Source: Flavobacterium pisciphilum
GTDB lineage: Bacteria > Bacteroidota > Bacteroidia > Flavobacteriales > Flavobacteriaceae
Assembly (NCBI RefSeq): GCF_020905345.1
Contig: NZ_JAJJMO010000001.1
Span: 3,286,001 to 3,350,000, forward strand
Length of the DNA stretch: 64,000 nt
Direction of reading: 5' to 3'
Every line of letters starts with the position of its first letter. Position 1 is the stretch's first letter. The notes beneath the pieces are model-generated. The model searched no databases, was not told the origin of the DNA, and saw only the letters and a program-made list of their open reading frames with translations. Shown piece after piece: positions 56,327 to 64,000 of this stretch. A program made the translations under genes and the position numbers.

Positions 56327-56521
56327 ATGGCACATCCTAAGAGAAAAATCTCGAAAACAAGAAGAGATAAGAGAAGAACACATTATAAAGCTACTGTAGC
56401 TCAAATCGCTACATGTCCTATTACTGGAGAAGCACATTTATACCACAGAGCTTACTGGCATGAAGGAAAAATGTACTACAGAGGGCAAGTTGTTATAGAT
56501 AAATCTGTAGCTGTTGCTTAA
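56327..56521 (+). CDS. rpmF: 50S ribosomal protein L32
   Basis: A 64-residue basic protein with the L32 start [17 protein letters not shown]. Only one Cys is present ([10 protein letters not shown]), so it is a zinc-independent (C-minus) form. It follows DUF177 and is closed by a hairpin terminator. Confidence 0.97.
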   Translation: MAHPKRKISKTRRDKRRTHYKATVAQIATCPITGEAHLYHRAYWHEGKMYYRGQVVIDKSVAVA

Positions 56522-56544
56522 TACATTTTTGTAAATGATATTAG

Positions 56545-56571
56545 AACTCTCACTATGTGAGAGTTTTTTTT
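56545..56571 (+). terminator. Terminator after rpmF
   Basis: Perfect stem AACTCTCAC-TAT-GTGAGAGTT followed by T8. It separates DUF177-rpmF from fabH. Confidence 0.88.
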
Positions 56572-56693
56572 GTTGGTTATAATTTTCTTTATTTAAGAAA
56601 ATTAAGACAATACGTTTAGAATTTTTTTTGTAATTTTCAAGTCTTTTAAAAATTTTTCAAATACCAGTATTTGAAAGGAAATAATTGAATATA

Positions 56694-57692
56694 ATGAATA
56701 CAATCACAGCCGCAATAACCGCTGTTGGAGCTTATGTTCCAGACTTTGTACTTTCAAACAAAGTCTTAGAAACTATGGTAGATACCAACGATGAATGGAT
56801 CACTACCCGCACCGGAATAAAAGAAAGAAGAATTCTTAAAGATACTGATAAAGGAACCTCATTCCTTGCTATAAAAGCAGCACAAGATTTAATAGCCAAA
56901 GCTAATATTGATCCATTGGAGATTGATATGATAATAATGGCAACAGCTACAGCAGATATGCCAGTAGCTTCTACAGGAGTTTATGTGGCTACAGAAATTG
57001 GAGCAACAAATGCTTTTGCATATGATTTACAAGCAGCTTGTTCTAGTTTCCTTTACGGAATGTCTACAGCAGCAGCATATATTCAATCAGGTAGATACAA
57101 AAAAGTATTACTAATAGGAGCAGATAAAATGTCTTCGATAGTAGATTATACAGATAGGTCTACTTGTATTATATTTGGAGATGGAGCAGGAGCAGTTTTG
57201 TTTGAACCAAATTATGAAGGTTTAGGATTGCAAGACGAATACTTGCGAAGTGATGGAGTTGGTCGTGATTTTTTAAAAATACCAGCTGGAGGATCTTTAA
57301 TTCCTACTTCTTTAGAAACAGTTCAGAATAACAGACATAATATTATACAAGACGGGAAAACCGTTTTTAAATATGCTGTTACTAATATGGCAGATGCAAG
57401 TGAATTAATTCTTAAGAGAAATAATTTAACAAATCAAGATGTAAATTGGTTAGTTCCGCATCAGGCAAACAAACGTATTATTGATGCAACTGCAAGCAGA
57501 ATGGACTTAGAAGACTCAAAAGTATTAATGAATATCGAAAGATATGGTAATACAACATCGGCTACATTGCCATTGGTACTTAGTGATTTTGAGCATTTAC
57601 TAAAAAAAGGAGATAACATTATTTTTGCCGCTTTTGGAGGTGGATTCACATGGGGATCTATTTACTTAAAATGGGCTTACGATAAAAAATAA
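56694..57692 (+). CDS. fabH: Beta-ketoacyl-ACP synthase III
   Basis: Starts fatty-acid synthesis by condensing acyl-CoA with malonyl-ACP. The Cys-His-Asn triad is seen in QAACSSFLYG, LVPHQANKR and ERYGNTTSAT. The ATG at 56694 (MNTITAAITAVG) is used; the frame also opens at a TTG nine bases upstream. It is followed at 22 bp by accB, so malonyl-CoA supply and use are encoded together. Confidence 0.95.
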   Translation: MNTITAAITAVGAYVPDFVLSNKVLETMVDTNDEWITTRTGIKERRILKDTDKGTSFLAIKAAQDLIAKANIDPLEIDMIIMATATADMPVASTGVYVATEIGATNAFAYDLQAACSSFLYGMSTAAAYIQSGRYKKVLLIGADKMSSIVDYTDRSTCIIFGDGAGAVLFEPNYEGLGLQDEYLRSDGVGRDFLKIPAGGSLIPTSLETVQNNRHNIIQDGKTVFKYAVTNMADASELILKRNNLTNQDVNWLVPHQANKRIIDATASRMDLEDSKVLMNIERYGNTTSATLPLVLSDFEHLLKKGDNIIFAAFGGGFTWGSIYLKWAYDKK

Positions 57693-57714
57693 ATTTAAAC
57701 TAAAAACGAATATT

Positions 57715-58197
57715 ATGGATTTAAAAGAAATTCAAAACCTAATCAAATTTGTAGCAAATTCGGGAGTTGCTGAAGTAAAGTTGGAGATGGATGATGTTAA
57801 AATCACTATCAGAACTACTTTAGAAGGTAATGTAACTGAAACCACGTATGTTCAACAATTGCCTACTCAAGCAACTTTACCGCAAGCTGTAGTGCCACAG
57901 CAAGTTGTGCCAGTAGTAACAACTACAGAAGCTCCAGCTGCTGCAGAAAACTCTAATTTGATTACTATAAAATCACCAATTATTGGAACTTTTTATAGAA
58001 AACCTTCACCAGACAAACCTGCATTTGCAGAGGTAGGTTCAACAATTGCAAAAGGAGATGTTCTTTGTGTTATTGAAGCAATGAAATTATTCAATGAAAT
58101 TGAATCTGAAGTTTCTGGTAAAATTGTTAAGATTTTAGTAGATGATATGTCTCCAGTTGAGTTTGATCAACCATTGTTTTTAGTAGATCCATCATAA
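57715..58197 (+). CDS. accB: Acetyl-CoA carboxylase biotin carboxyl carrier protein
   Basis: A 160-residue carrier. The N-terminal domain is followed by a Pro/Ala/Val-rich linker (about residues 48-75) and a biotinyl domain with the biotinylated lysine in IEAMKLFNEI. It lies between fabH and accC. The 88-bp gap to accC contains short repeats of TTAGATTTTAGA and CTAATTAT, common flavobacterial spacer sequence. Confidence 0.96.
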   Translation: MDLKEIQNLIKFVANSGVAEVKLEMDDVKITIRTTLEGNVTETTYVQQLPTQATLPQAVVPQQVVPVVTTTEAPAAAENSNLITIKSPIIGTFYRKPSPDKPAFAEVGSTIAKGDVLCVIEAMKLFNEIESEVSGKIVKILVDDMSPVEFDQPLFLVDPS

Positions 58198-58285
58198 AAA
58201 TTAGATTTTAGATTTTAGATTTTAGAAATTTTCTATAATCTATTAATCAAACTATCTAATTATCTAATTATCTAATTTTAAAAAG

Positions 58286-59632
58286 ATGTTTAAAAAAATA
58301 TTAATTGCGAATAGAGGGGAAATTGCACTTCGTGTAATTCGTACATGTAAGGAAATGGGGATTAAGACTGTAGCAGTTTACTCTACAGCTGATGCTGAAA
58401 GCTTACATGTTAAATTTGCAGATGAAGCGGTTTGTATAGGTCCTCCTCCGAGTAACTTATCGTATTTGAAAATGTCAAATATTATTGCTGCTGCAGAAAT
58501 TACAAACGCAGATGCAATACATCCGGGATACGGATTTCTTTCAGAGAATTCAAAATTTTCTAAAATCTGTCAGGAACATGGAATCAAATTTATTGGTGCT
58601 GCTCCTGAGATGATTGACAGAATGGGTGATAAAGCTTCTGCGAAAGCAACAATGAAAGAAGCAGGAGTTCCTTGTGTACCAGGTTCAGAAGGATTATTAG
58701 AATCATTTGAACAAACACAAAAATTAGCCGAAGAATTTGGTTATCCAGTAATGCTTAAAGCTACTGCTGGTGGTGGTGGAAAAGGAATGAGAGCTGTTTG
58801 GAAAGCTGAAGATCTTCAAAAAGCTTGGGATAGTGCACGTCAGGAATCATTAGCTGCTTTTGGTAATGACGGAATGTATCTTGAAAAATTAATTGAAGAG
58901 CCTCGTCATATCGAAATTCAGATTGTTGGTGATTCTTACGGAAAAGCATGTCATCTTTCAGAAAGAGATTGTTCTGTACAACGTCGTCATCAAAAATTAA
59001 CTGAGGAAACTCCTTCTCCTTTCATGACAGATGAATTACGTACTAAAATGGGTGAAGCTGCTGTAAAAGCTGCTGAATTTATTAAGTATGAAGGTGCAGG
59101 AACAGTAGAATTTTTGGTTGATAAACACAGAAATTTCTATTTCATGGAAATGAATACACGTATTCAAGTAGAGCACCCTATTACAGAGCAAGTTATTGAT
59201 TATGACTTGATTCGTGAGCAAATTATGGTTGCTGCTGGAATTCCAATTTCTGGGAAAAATTATTTACCAGAACTACATGCTATAGAATGTCGTATTAATG
59301 CAGAAGATCCATATAATGATTTTCGTCCTTCACCAGGAAAAATTACTACGCTTCATATGCCAGGAGGTCACGGTGTACGTTTAGATACCCATGTGTATTC
59401 TGGTTATAGTATTCCACCAAATTATGATTCGATGATTGCTAAATTAATTACTACTGCACAATCTCGTGAAGAAGCAATTAGCAAGATGAGAAGAGCTTTG
59501 GATGAATTTGTAATCGAAGGTGTGAAAACAACGATTCCTTTTCACAGACAATTAATGGATGATCCACGTTATATTGCAGGAGATTATACGACTGCTTTTA
59601 TGGATACATTTAAAATGAAAGATCTGGAATAG
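58286..59632 (+). CDS. accC: Acetyl-CoA carboxylase biotin carboxylase subunit
   Basis: Carboxylates biotin on AccB with ATP and bicarbonate. The ATP-grasp fold is clear: N-terminus [19 protein letters not shown], glycine-rich loop [13 protein letters not shown], and active-site [13 protein letters not shown]. The 448-residue length is normal. A strong terminator follows. Confidence 0.97.
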   Translation: MFKKILIANRGEIALRVIRTCKEMGIKTVAVYSTADAESLHVKFADEAVCIGPPPSNLSYLKMSNIIAAAEITNADAIHPGYGFLSENSKFSKICQEHGIKFIGAAPEMIDRMGDKASAKATMKEAGVPCVPGSEGLLESFEQTQKLAEEFGYPVMLKATAGGGGKGMRAVWKAEDLQKAWDSARQESLAAFGNDGMYLEKLIEEPRHIEIQIVGDSYGKACHLSERDCSVQRRHQKLTEETPSPFMTDELRTKMGEAAVKAAEFIKYEGAGTVEFLVDKHRNFYFMEMNTRIQVEHPITEQVIDYDLIREQIMVAAGIPISGKNYLPELHAIECRINAEDPYNDFRPSPGKITTLHMPGGHGVRLDTHVYSGYSIPPNYDSMIAKLITTAQSREEAISKMRRALDEFVIEGVKTTIPFHRQLMDDPRYIAGDYTTAFMDTFKMKDLE

Positions 59633-59650
59633 ATTATTACATATAAACAA

Positions 59651-59684
59651 AAAAAAGCCTCACAGTAATGTGAGGCTTTTTTTT
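59651..59684 (+). terminator. Terminator after accC
   Basis: Perfect stem GCCTCACA-GTAA-TGTGAGGC flanked by A6 and T8, usable in both directions. Confidence 0.92.
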
Positions 59685-59894
59685 GTTTATGATTTTAGCA
59701 ATCAACTTATGTGTATTTTTTATACACTTTTTATCCACTTTACACACTTTGTAACTGGCTATTGTTTATTTTTAAAAACACAAAATACTGATAATCAACA
59801 AGTTGATTTGTTTTGTTTTTTTCTGATTTTTGCGGCATAATAATTTCTTTATCTGAAGTGTAAAAACAATACAAATAATTTAAAATCTATTATT

Positions 59895-60191
59895 ATGAAA
59901 AAGTTAATATTATCAGCCGCTATCGTATTAGGAAGTTTATCTTCATTTGCAACAACTTTACCAACTTCAGTTATAGATGTTAAAACTATATCGGTTCAAG
60001 AAGAATATACTGAAATTAAAATTGAAGAATTGCCAGCAGCAATCCCAGAAGCTTTGAAAAAAGCATACCCAGATGCAGTGATTAATAAAGCATATGTAAA
60101 TGCAAACAAAGAGTACAAATTAGATGTTACTGTAGGGGACAAAGTAGGTAACCTTTTTGCAGATGCAACAGGAAATTGGATTAAAAAATAA
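59895..60191 (+). CDS. Small secreted PepSY-like protein, array copy 1
   Basis: A 98-residue protein with a signal peptide (LILSAAIVLGSLSSFA) and one short alpha/beta domain of PepSY-like type (LPAAIPEALKKAYPDA, then EYKLDVTVGDK and FADATGNWIKK). First of four tandem paralogues. It differs from copy 2 at only four residues. The function is unknown; family members are periplasmic or secreted and may bind ligands or inhibit enzymes. Confidence 0.8.
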   Translation: MKKLILSAAIVLGSLSSFATTLPTSVIDVKTISVQEEYTEIKIEELPAAIPEALKKAYPDAVINKAYVNANKEYKLDVTVGDKVGNLFADATGNWIKK

Positions 60192-60241
60192 TTCAATTTA
60201 GAAAATCAAAATAAATTAAAAACATATAAAATTATATCATT

Positions 60242-60538
60242 ATGAAAAAGTTAATCTTATCAGCAGCAATCGTATTAGGAAGTTTATCTTCATTCGCAAC
60301 AACTTTACCAACTTCAGTTATAGACGTTAAAACTACATCGGTTCAAGAAGAATATACTGAAATTAAAATCGAAGAATTGCCAGCAGCTATTCCAGCAGCT
60401 TTGAAAAAAGCATATCCAGATGCAGTACTTAATAAGGCGTATGTAAATGCAAACAAAGAGTACAAATTAGATGTTACTGTAGGAGATAAAGTAGGTAGTC
60501 TTTTTGCAGATGCAACAGGAAACTGGATTAAAAAATAA
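60242..60538 (+). CDS. Small secreted PepSY-like protein, array copy 2
   Basis: Same length and layout as copy 1, 94 of 98 residues identical (changes Ile to Thr, Glu to Ala, Ile to Leu, Asn to Ser). The following spacer also starts AATTCAATTTAGAAA as after copy 1, so a unit of about 347 bp was duplicated recently. Confidence 0.8.
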   Translation: MKKLILSAAIVLGSLSSFATTLPTSVIDVKTTSVQEEYTEIKIEELPAAIPAALKKAYPDAVLNKAYVNANKEYKLDVTVGDKVGSLFADATGNWIKK

Positions 60539-60575
60539 TTCAATTTAGAAATTTATAAACACTAAATTTAGTATC

Positions 60576-60872
60576 ATGAAAAAGATAATCTTATCAGCAG
60601 CAATTGTATTAGGAGGATTCTCAGCTAATGCTACCACGGTAGCTCTTGCAGAATCAACTGTAAAAGTAGTTAGTATTCAGGATGAATATGTAGAGATTAG
60701 TGCAGATGCACTTCCAGCAGAAGTAAAATCTACTCTAGAAAAATCTTTTCCAGATGCAAAACTTGAAAAGGCTTATAAAAACGAAAAAAATGTATATAAA
60801 TTAGAAATCGTTCATGGCGATAAAAAATATACTATTTTCTCTGATGCGTCAGGAAATTTGATCAAAAAATAA
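60576..60872 (+). CDS. Small secreted PepSY-like protein, array copy 3
   Basis: A 98-residue paralogue with signal peptide (IILSAAIVLGGFSANA) and the same domain, now diverged: LPAEVKSTLEKSFPDAKLEK and a more basic core (VHGDKKYTIFSD). It is clearly older than the copy 1/2 duplication. 37 bp separate it from copy 2. Confidence 0.78.
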   Translation: MKKIILSAAIVLGGFSANATTVALAESTVKVVSIQDEYVEISADALPAEVKSTLEKSFPDAKLEKAYKNEKNVYKLEIVHGDKKYTIFSDASGNLIKK

Positions 60873-60912
60873 TTGATTACAAATCAAAGAAGTTAAAATT
60901 AAACATATCATT

Positions 60913-61209
60913 ATGAAAAAAGTAATCTTATCCGCAGCAATTGTTTTAGGGAGTCTGTCAATTTATGCAGCAACCACAACAGTTACAGAGCCAGTTGTTA
61001 AAGTTGCAATTGTGCAAGACGGCTACACGGAAGTTAGTGAAAGCGCAGTGCCAGTGGCAGTAAAAACTGCTTTACAGAAGGCTTATCCGGATGTGAAACT
61101 TGATAAGGCATATGTGAATGAAAAGAAAGAATATAAATTAGAAATTTCAGTTGGTGACCAAAAGGCTACTGTCTATTCAGATGTCAATGGCAATTGGATA
61201 AAAATATAA
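60913..61209 (+). CDS. Small secreted PepSY-like protein, array copy 4
   Basis: A 98-residue paralogue, signal peptide VILSAAIVLGSLSIYA, core VPVAVKTALQKAYPDVKLDK and YSDVNGNWIKI. Last of the array and followed by a terminator at 61237-61270. The array lies just before an NtrC-type activator; whether that activator controls it is not shown. Confidence 0.78.
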   Translation: MKKVILSAAIVLGSLSIYAATTTVTEPVVKVAIVQDGYTEVSESAVPVAVKTALQKAYPDVKLDKAYVNEKKEYKLEISVGDQKATVYSDVNGNWIKI

Positions 61210-61236
61210 TTTAGGTAGATTAGTTTAGGTTTTTTT

Positions 61237-61270
61237 GAAAGAGATTGCATCTGCAATCTCTTTTTTTTTG
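61237..61270 (+). terminator. Terminator after the PepSY-like array
   Basis: Perfect stem AGAGATTGCA-TC-TGCAATCTCT followed by a long T run. Confidence 0.9.
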
Positions 61271-61331
61271 CAAAATTTTATGAGAATACAATTAATTTAG
61301 TCTTATTTTAGCATGAAAAGTTCAAACACTA

Positions 61332-62663
61332 ATGCCAAAGATTTTATTAATAGAAGATGATATTTCGTTTTGTAAATTATTAGATAAGTTTCTAACAAAA
61401 AAAGCATACACAGTTGTGACTGCTTTTTCTGCAAACGAAGCTCGAAATATAATTAAGAACGAATCTTTTGATCTTATTATTACCGATTTAAGACTTCCAG
61501 ATTCAGATGGAATTGGATTAATGTCTGAATTTAAAAAAATGTACCCTGAAATTCCAGTTATCTTAATGACAGGGTATTCAGATGTAAATACAGCAGTAAA
61601 AGCAATAAAAAATGGTGCTTCAGATTATATCTCGAAACCATTTAATCCCGAAGAGGTTTTATTAGTAATCTCAAATGCACTACAAAATTCTGAGGTAGTT
61701 CCAGAGAAAGAGCAAAAAGTAAAGTCTCAAAAAAAATCAAATGAATTTGAGTTTGTAAAAGGAATTTCCAAAGCTTCAAAGAAATTAGCTGAGCATATTA
61801 AGTTGGTTAGTCCAACTAATATGTCCGTTTTAATAATTGGAGAAAGTGGTACTGGAAAAGAAATCATTGCCAAGAGTATTCACGAACAAAGCCCTAGAAA
61901 AGGAAATAATTTTATTGCAGTAGATTGTGGTGCAATACCTAAAGAATTGGCAGCAAGTGAGTTTTTCGGTCATTTAAAAGGATCTTTTACTGGAGCGATA
62001 ACAGATAAAATTGGTTATTTTGAAGCTGCTAATGGAGGGACCATCTTTTTAGATGAAATTGGAAATCTTTCTTATGAAAATCAAATTCAACTTTTAAGAG
62101 CTTTACAAGAACGAAAGATAAAACCTGTTGGAAGTAATAAAGAAATCGATGTTGATATTCGTATTGTAACAGCAACCAACGAAGATTTGCGAGAGGCTGT
62201 ACAAAAAGGAGATTTTCGTGAAGACTTGTATCATCGAATAAATGAGTTTTCTATTCATTCTCCTTCATTGATTGAAAGAGAAGAGGATTTAATGGTTTTT
62301 GCAGATTACTTTCTTGAAAGAGCTAATGAACAGTTAAATAAAAACATTATTGGCTTTTCGGATGAAGTAGTCGCTGTTTTTCAAAAATACAGATGGCCAG
62401 GAAATTTAAGGGAACTTCAAAACTGTGTCAAGAGAGCAACCCTATTATCACAGGGAGACTTTATAGAAACAAATGTATTGCCGTTAGAATTCTTTCAGAT
62501 TCAAAAACAGGTGCCAAATGATTTTTCGTTATCTGAAAATGAAAAAGAAGCGATTATTCATGCTTTAGCAAAGGCTAAAAATAATAAATCGGAAGCAGCA
62601 AAAATGCTGAAGATTACCCGAAAAACACTATACAATAAGTTAAAACAATATAATATAGACTAA
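61332..62663 (+). CDS. NtrC-family sigma-54-dependent response regulator
   Basis: A 443-residue activator: receiver domain (phospho-Asp in IITDLRLPDSDG, about residue 52), AAA+ domain with Walker A GESGTGKE (about 176), the sigma-54 contact loop as GSFTGA rather than GAFTGA, Walker B GTIFLDEIG, and a C-terminal Fis-type HTH (KSEAAKMLKITRKTLYNKL). It works with a sensor kinase, and the convergent hybrid kinase next to it is an obvious partner. Stops overlap by 4 bp. Confidence 0.93.
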   Translation: MPKILLIEDDISFCKLLDKFLTKKAYTVVTAFSANEARNIIKNESFDLIITDLRLPDSDGIGLMSEFKKMYPEIPVILMTGYSDVNTAVKAIKNGASDYISKPFNPEEVLLVISNALQNSEVVPEKEQKVKSQKKSNEFEFVKGISKASKKLAEHIKLVSPTNMSVLIIGESGTGKEIIAKSIHEQSPRKGNNFIAVDCGAIPKELAASEFFGHLKGSFTGAITDKIGYFEAANGGTIFLDEIGNLSYENQIQLLRALQERKIKPVGSNKEIDVDIRIVTATNEDLREAVQKGDFREDLYHRINEFSIHSPSLIEREEDLMVFADYFLERANEQLNKNIIGFSDEVVAVFQKYRWPGNLRELQNCVKRATLLSQGDFIETNVLPLEFFQIQKQVPNDFSLSENEKEAIIHALAKAKNNKSEAAKMLKITRKTLYNKLKQYNID

Positions 62664-64000
62664 GTTGTTTCTTTTTCCAAAGTTAGAAGTAGTGTATTAA
62701 TTTTAGTTTTTAATTTATTGAAAGCTATTTCTAAGTTAGCATCAGAGTATTTATTTTGTTCTAAATCATTTAATATTTCACTGATTTCAGAGGCATTTAT
62801 TTGCTTAAACATTGGAGACATTCGGTGTGCAACTGCATTTATCTCTATGGTGTCTTTATTGAGGATGCTCTTTTCTAAAGCGATTAAGTTTTCTTTAGTT
62901 GTTTTTATAAATGTCTTAAGCACTTCTTGAAGGGCTTCTTTGTCATTGGCTAGAAATAATTTTAGAGAATCAAGTGAGAATCCTTTTTCTAAATTAGAAA
63001 TGCTAATATCTTTATCTTCAGACTCAATTTTAGAAGTACTATCAAATAATGAAAGTATTGTTTTTAGTAATATTTTAGGTGAATATGGCTTTTTCACAAC
63101 AGTTGTAAATCCAGCATCTGTATAAGCTTTCAGATCCAAATCATCTCTTCCTGTTAAAGCTATTATGGGTTGATTTTGATATTGAGAATTACGTATTTCT
63201 TTTAGTTTTTCTAAAAATTGGAATCCATCAATTTCCGGCATTTGAATATCGGTTATGATAAAATCAAAAGGAGTGTCTTGTATTGTTTTTAATGCATCAT
63301 AGGCGCTATTAAAAGCCAAAACGGTGTAATTGTGTTGTTTTAAAACCTCAGAAGTTAAACCTAATAAATTAGTGTCATCGTCTATTACAATTGCAGTTTT
63401 AGAAGAAGTTATAGGAGCAATATGGTCATCTAAAATTGGTTCTTCTTGTTCAGATTTTGAATCGTTGTCAAAAACTAGTGGAAGTTGAATTTCAAAAGTA
63501 CTGCCTTTGCCAAAAACACTTTTTAAGTGTAAATCACCACCCAAGAGGGTAGCTATTTTTTTTGATATGGCAAGACCTAAACCTGTTCCGCCATATTTTT
63601 TTTCAATGTTTTCATTCGCTTGAGCGAATTCTTCGAATATTAGATTTTGATTTTTTTTCTCAATTCCGATACCAGAATCTTCTACTTTGATAAGTACAAA
63701 ATCTCCTTTGTCGTTAATTGTAGCGTTGATTTTTATAAAACCTTTTTCAGTAAATTTATAAGCATTACCAATGATATTACTTAGGATTTGTTTCAGTCGA
63801 AATGAATCCCCGATTATTCTTTGATTTAATTTTTCTTCAGCAAGAATGATGAGTTCTATGTCTTTTTGATTGTAAACAGATTGAATGTTTTTTGCAACTT
63901 CGGTTATAATTTCAGGAAGCAAGAAAGGTTTTTTCTCGATTGTAATTTTTCCAGCTTCAATTTGAGAAAAATCAAGTAAGTCTTGTACTAATTGCGAAAT
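62660..64000 (-). CDS. Hybrid sensor histidine kinase (3' part, cut by window end)
   Basis: The frame is open to the window end (447 codons visible). Reading from 64000: the end of a HisKA dimer helix (LVQDLLDFSQIEAGK), the HATPase domain (NIIGNAYKFTEKG, DSGIGIEKK, GTGLGLAISKK), a receiver domain (phospho-Asp in FIITDIQMPEIDG), and a C-terminal Hpt-like domain with His in VAHRMSPMFKQ. The phospho-accepting HisKA histidine and sensor part lie outside the window. Multi-step phosphorelay to the adjacent NtrC-type regulator is likely by context. Confidence 0.92.
   Translation of the reverse strand: MSQLVQDLLDFSQIEAGKITIEKKPFLLPEIITEVAKNIQSVYNQKDIELIILAEEKLNQRIIGDSFRLKQILSNIIGNAYKFTEKGFIKINATINDKGDFVLIKVEDSGIGIEKKNQNLIFEEFAQANENIEKKYGGTGLGLAISKKIATLLGGDLHLKSVFGKGSTFEIQLPLVFDNDSKSEQEEPILDDHIAPITSSKTAIVIDDDTNLLGLTSEVLKQHNYTVLAFNSAYDALKTIQDTPFDFIITDIQMPEIDGFQFLEKLKEIRNSQYQNQPIIALTGRDDLDLKAYTDAGFTTVVKKPYSPKILLKTILSLFDSTSKIESEDKDISISNLEKGFSLDSLKLFLANDKEALQEVLKTFIKTTKENLIALEKSILNKDTIEINAVAHRMSPMFKQINASEISEILNDLEQNKYSDANLEIAFNKLKTKINTLLLTLEKETT

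Overview
The window is AT-rich and looks like a Flavobacterium or close relative (Bacteroidota, Flavobacteriia). The signs are a SusC/SusD pair, TAnnTTTG-type -7 promoter elements, a BfmA/BtgA-type mobilization pair, and the gene orders sdhC-sdhA-sdhB and DUF177-rpmF-fabH-accB-accC. No species is assigned.

Left chromosomal part (1-24.5 kb). After a fragment that looks like the start of HMG-CoA synthase comes the succinate dehydrogenase operon (sdhCAB). A nutrient locus follows (3.9-17.7 kb): a GH20 hexosaminidase, a DeoR regulator and a tight eight-gene minus-strand operon (SusC, SusD, GntP permease, RidA, KDG kinase, KDPG aldolase, a D-threonine-aldolase-fold PLP enzyme, an M19 dipeptidase). 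Together they suggest uptake of an amino-sugar acid and its breakdown through KDG and KDPG. A shared 15-bp near-palindrome lies upstream of both the GH20 gene and susC. Next are an omega-amidase-like hydrolase, an Ig-like lipoprotein, two unrecognised envelope genes, methylmalonyl-CoA epimerase and a CAT-anticodon tRNA.

Integrated island (24,484-53,192, about 28.7 kb). A mobilizable element has inserted in the 3' half of the tRNA. A 43-bp identical direct repeat marks its ends, and a tyrosine recombinase sits at the right end. It carries two excisionase-like HTH genes, a primase-helicase, a toprim primase, an iteron-like cluster, an oriT-like hairpin and the BfmA/MobB-type relaxase pair. The cargo is anti-phage in character: (a) an MmeI-like methyltransferase, a small protein of unknown role, an AlbA/Schlafen ATP-binding protein, an SF2 helicase and a T5orf172/GIY-YIG nuclease; (b) a helicase with a nuclease-like C-terminus followed by McrB and McrC; (c) a reverse transcriptase with a YCDD motif preceded by about 300 nt of highly structured, probably non-coding RNA.

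Main find. The RT plus leader RNA resembles the DRT2 class of defence reverse transcriptases, which copy an ncRNA into concatemeric cDNA that encodes a never-ending protein. In this leader a 55-codon sense frame is free of stops. Inside it two copies of ACATA lie exactly 96 nt (32 codons) apart in the same phase, so joining them head to tail would give an endless reading frame. This is sequence observation plus analogy and has not been tested. The RT module is bracketed by two diverged GC-rich direct repeats and is followed by a gene broken at an A11 tract.

Right chromosomal part (53.2-64 kb). It holds a small proline-rich membrane protein, riboflavin synthase, PdxA, DUF177-rpmF, fabH, accB-accC, a tandem array of four small secreted PepSY-like proteins, an NtrC-type sigma-54 activator, and the 3' part of a convergent hybrid histidine kinase cut by the window end.
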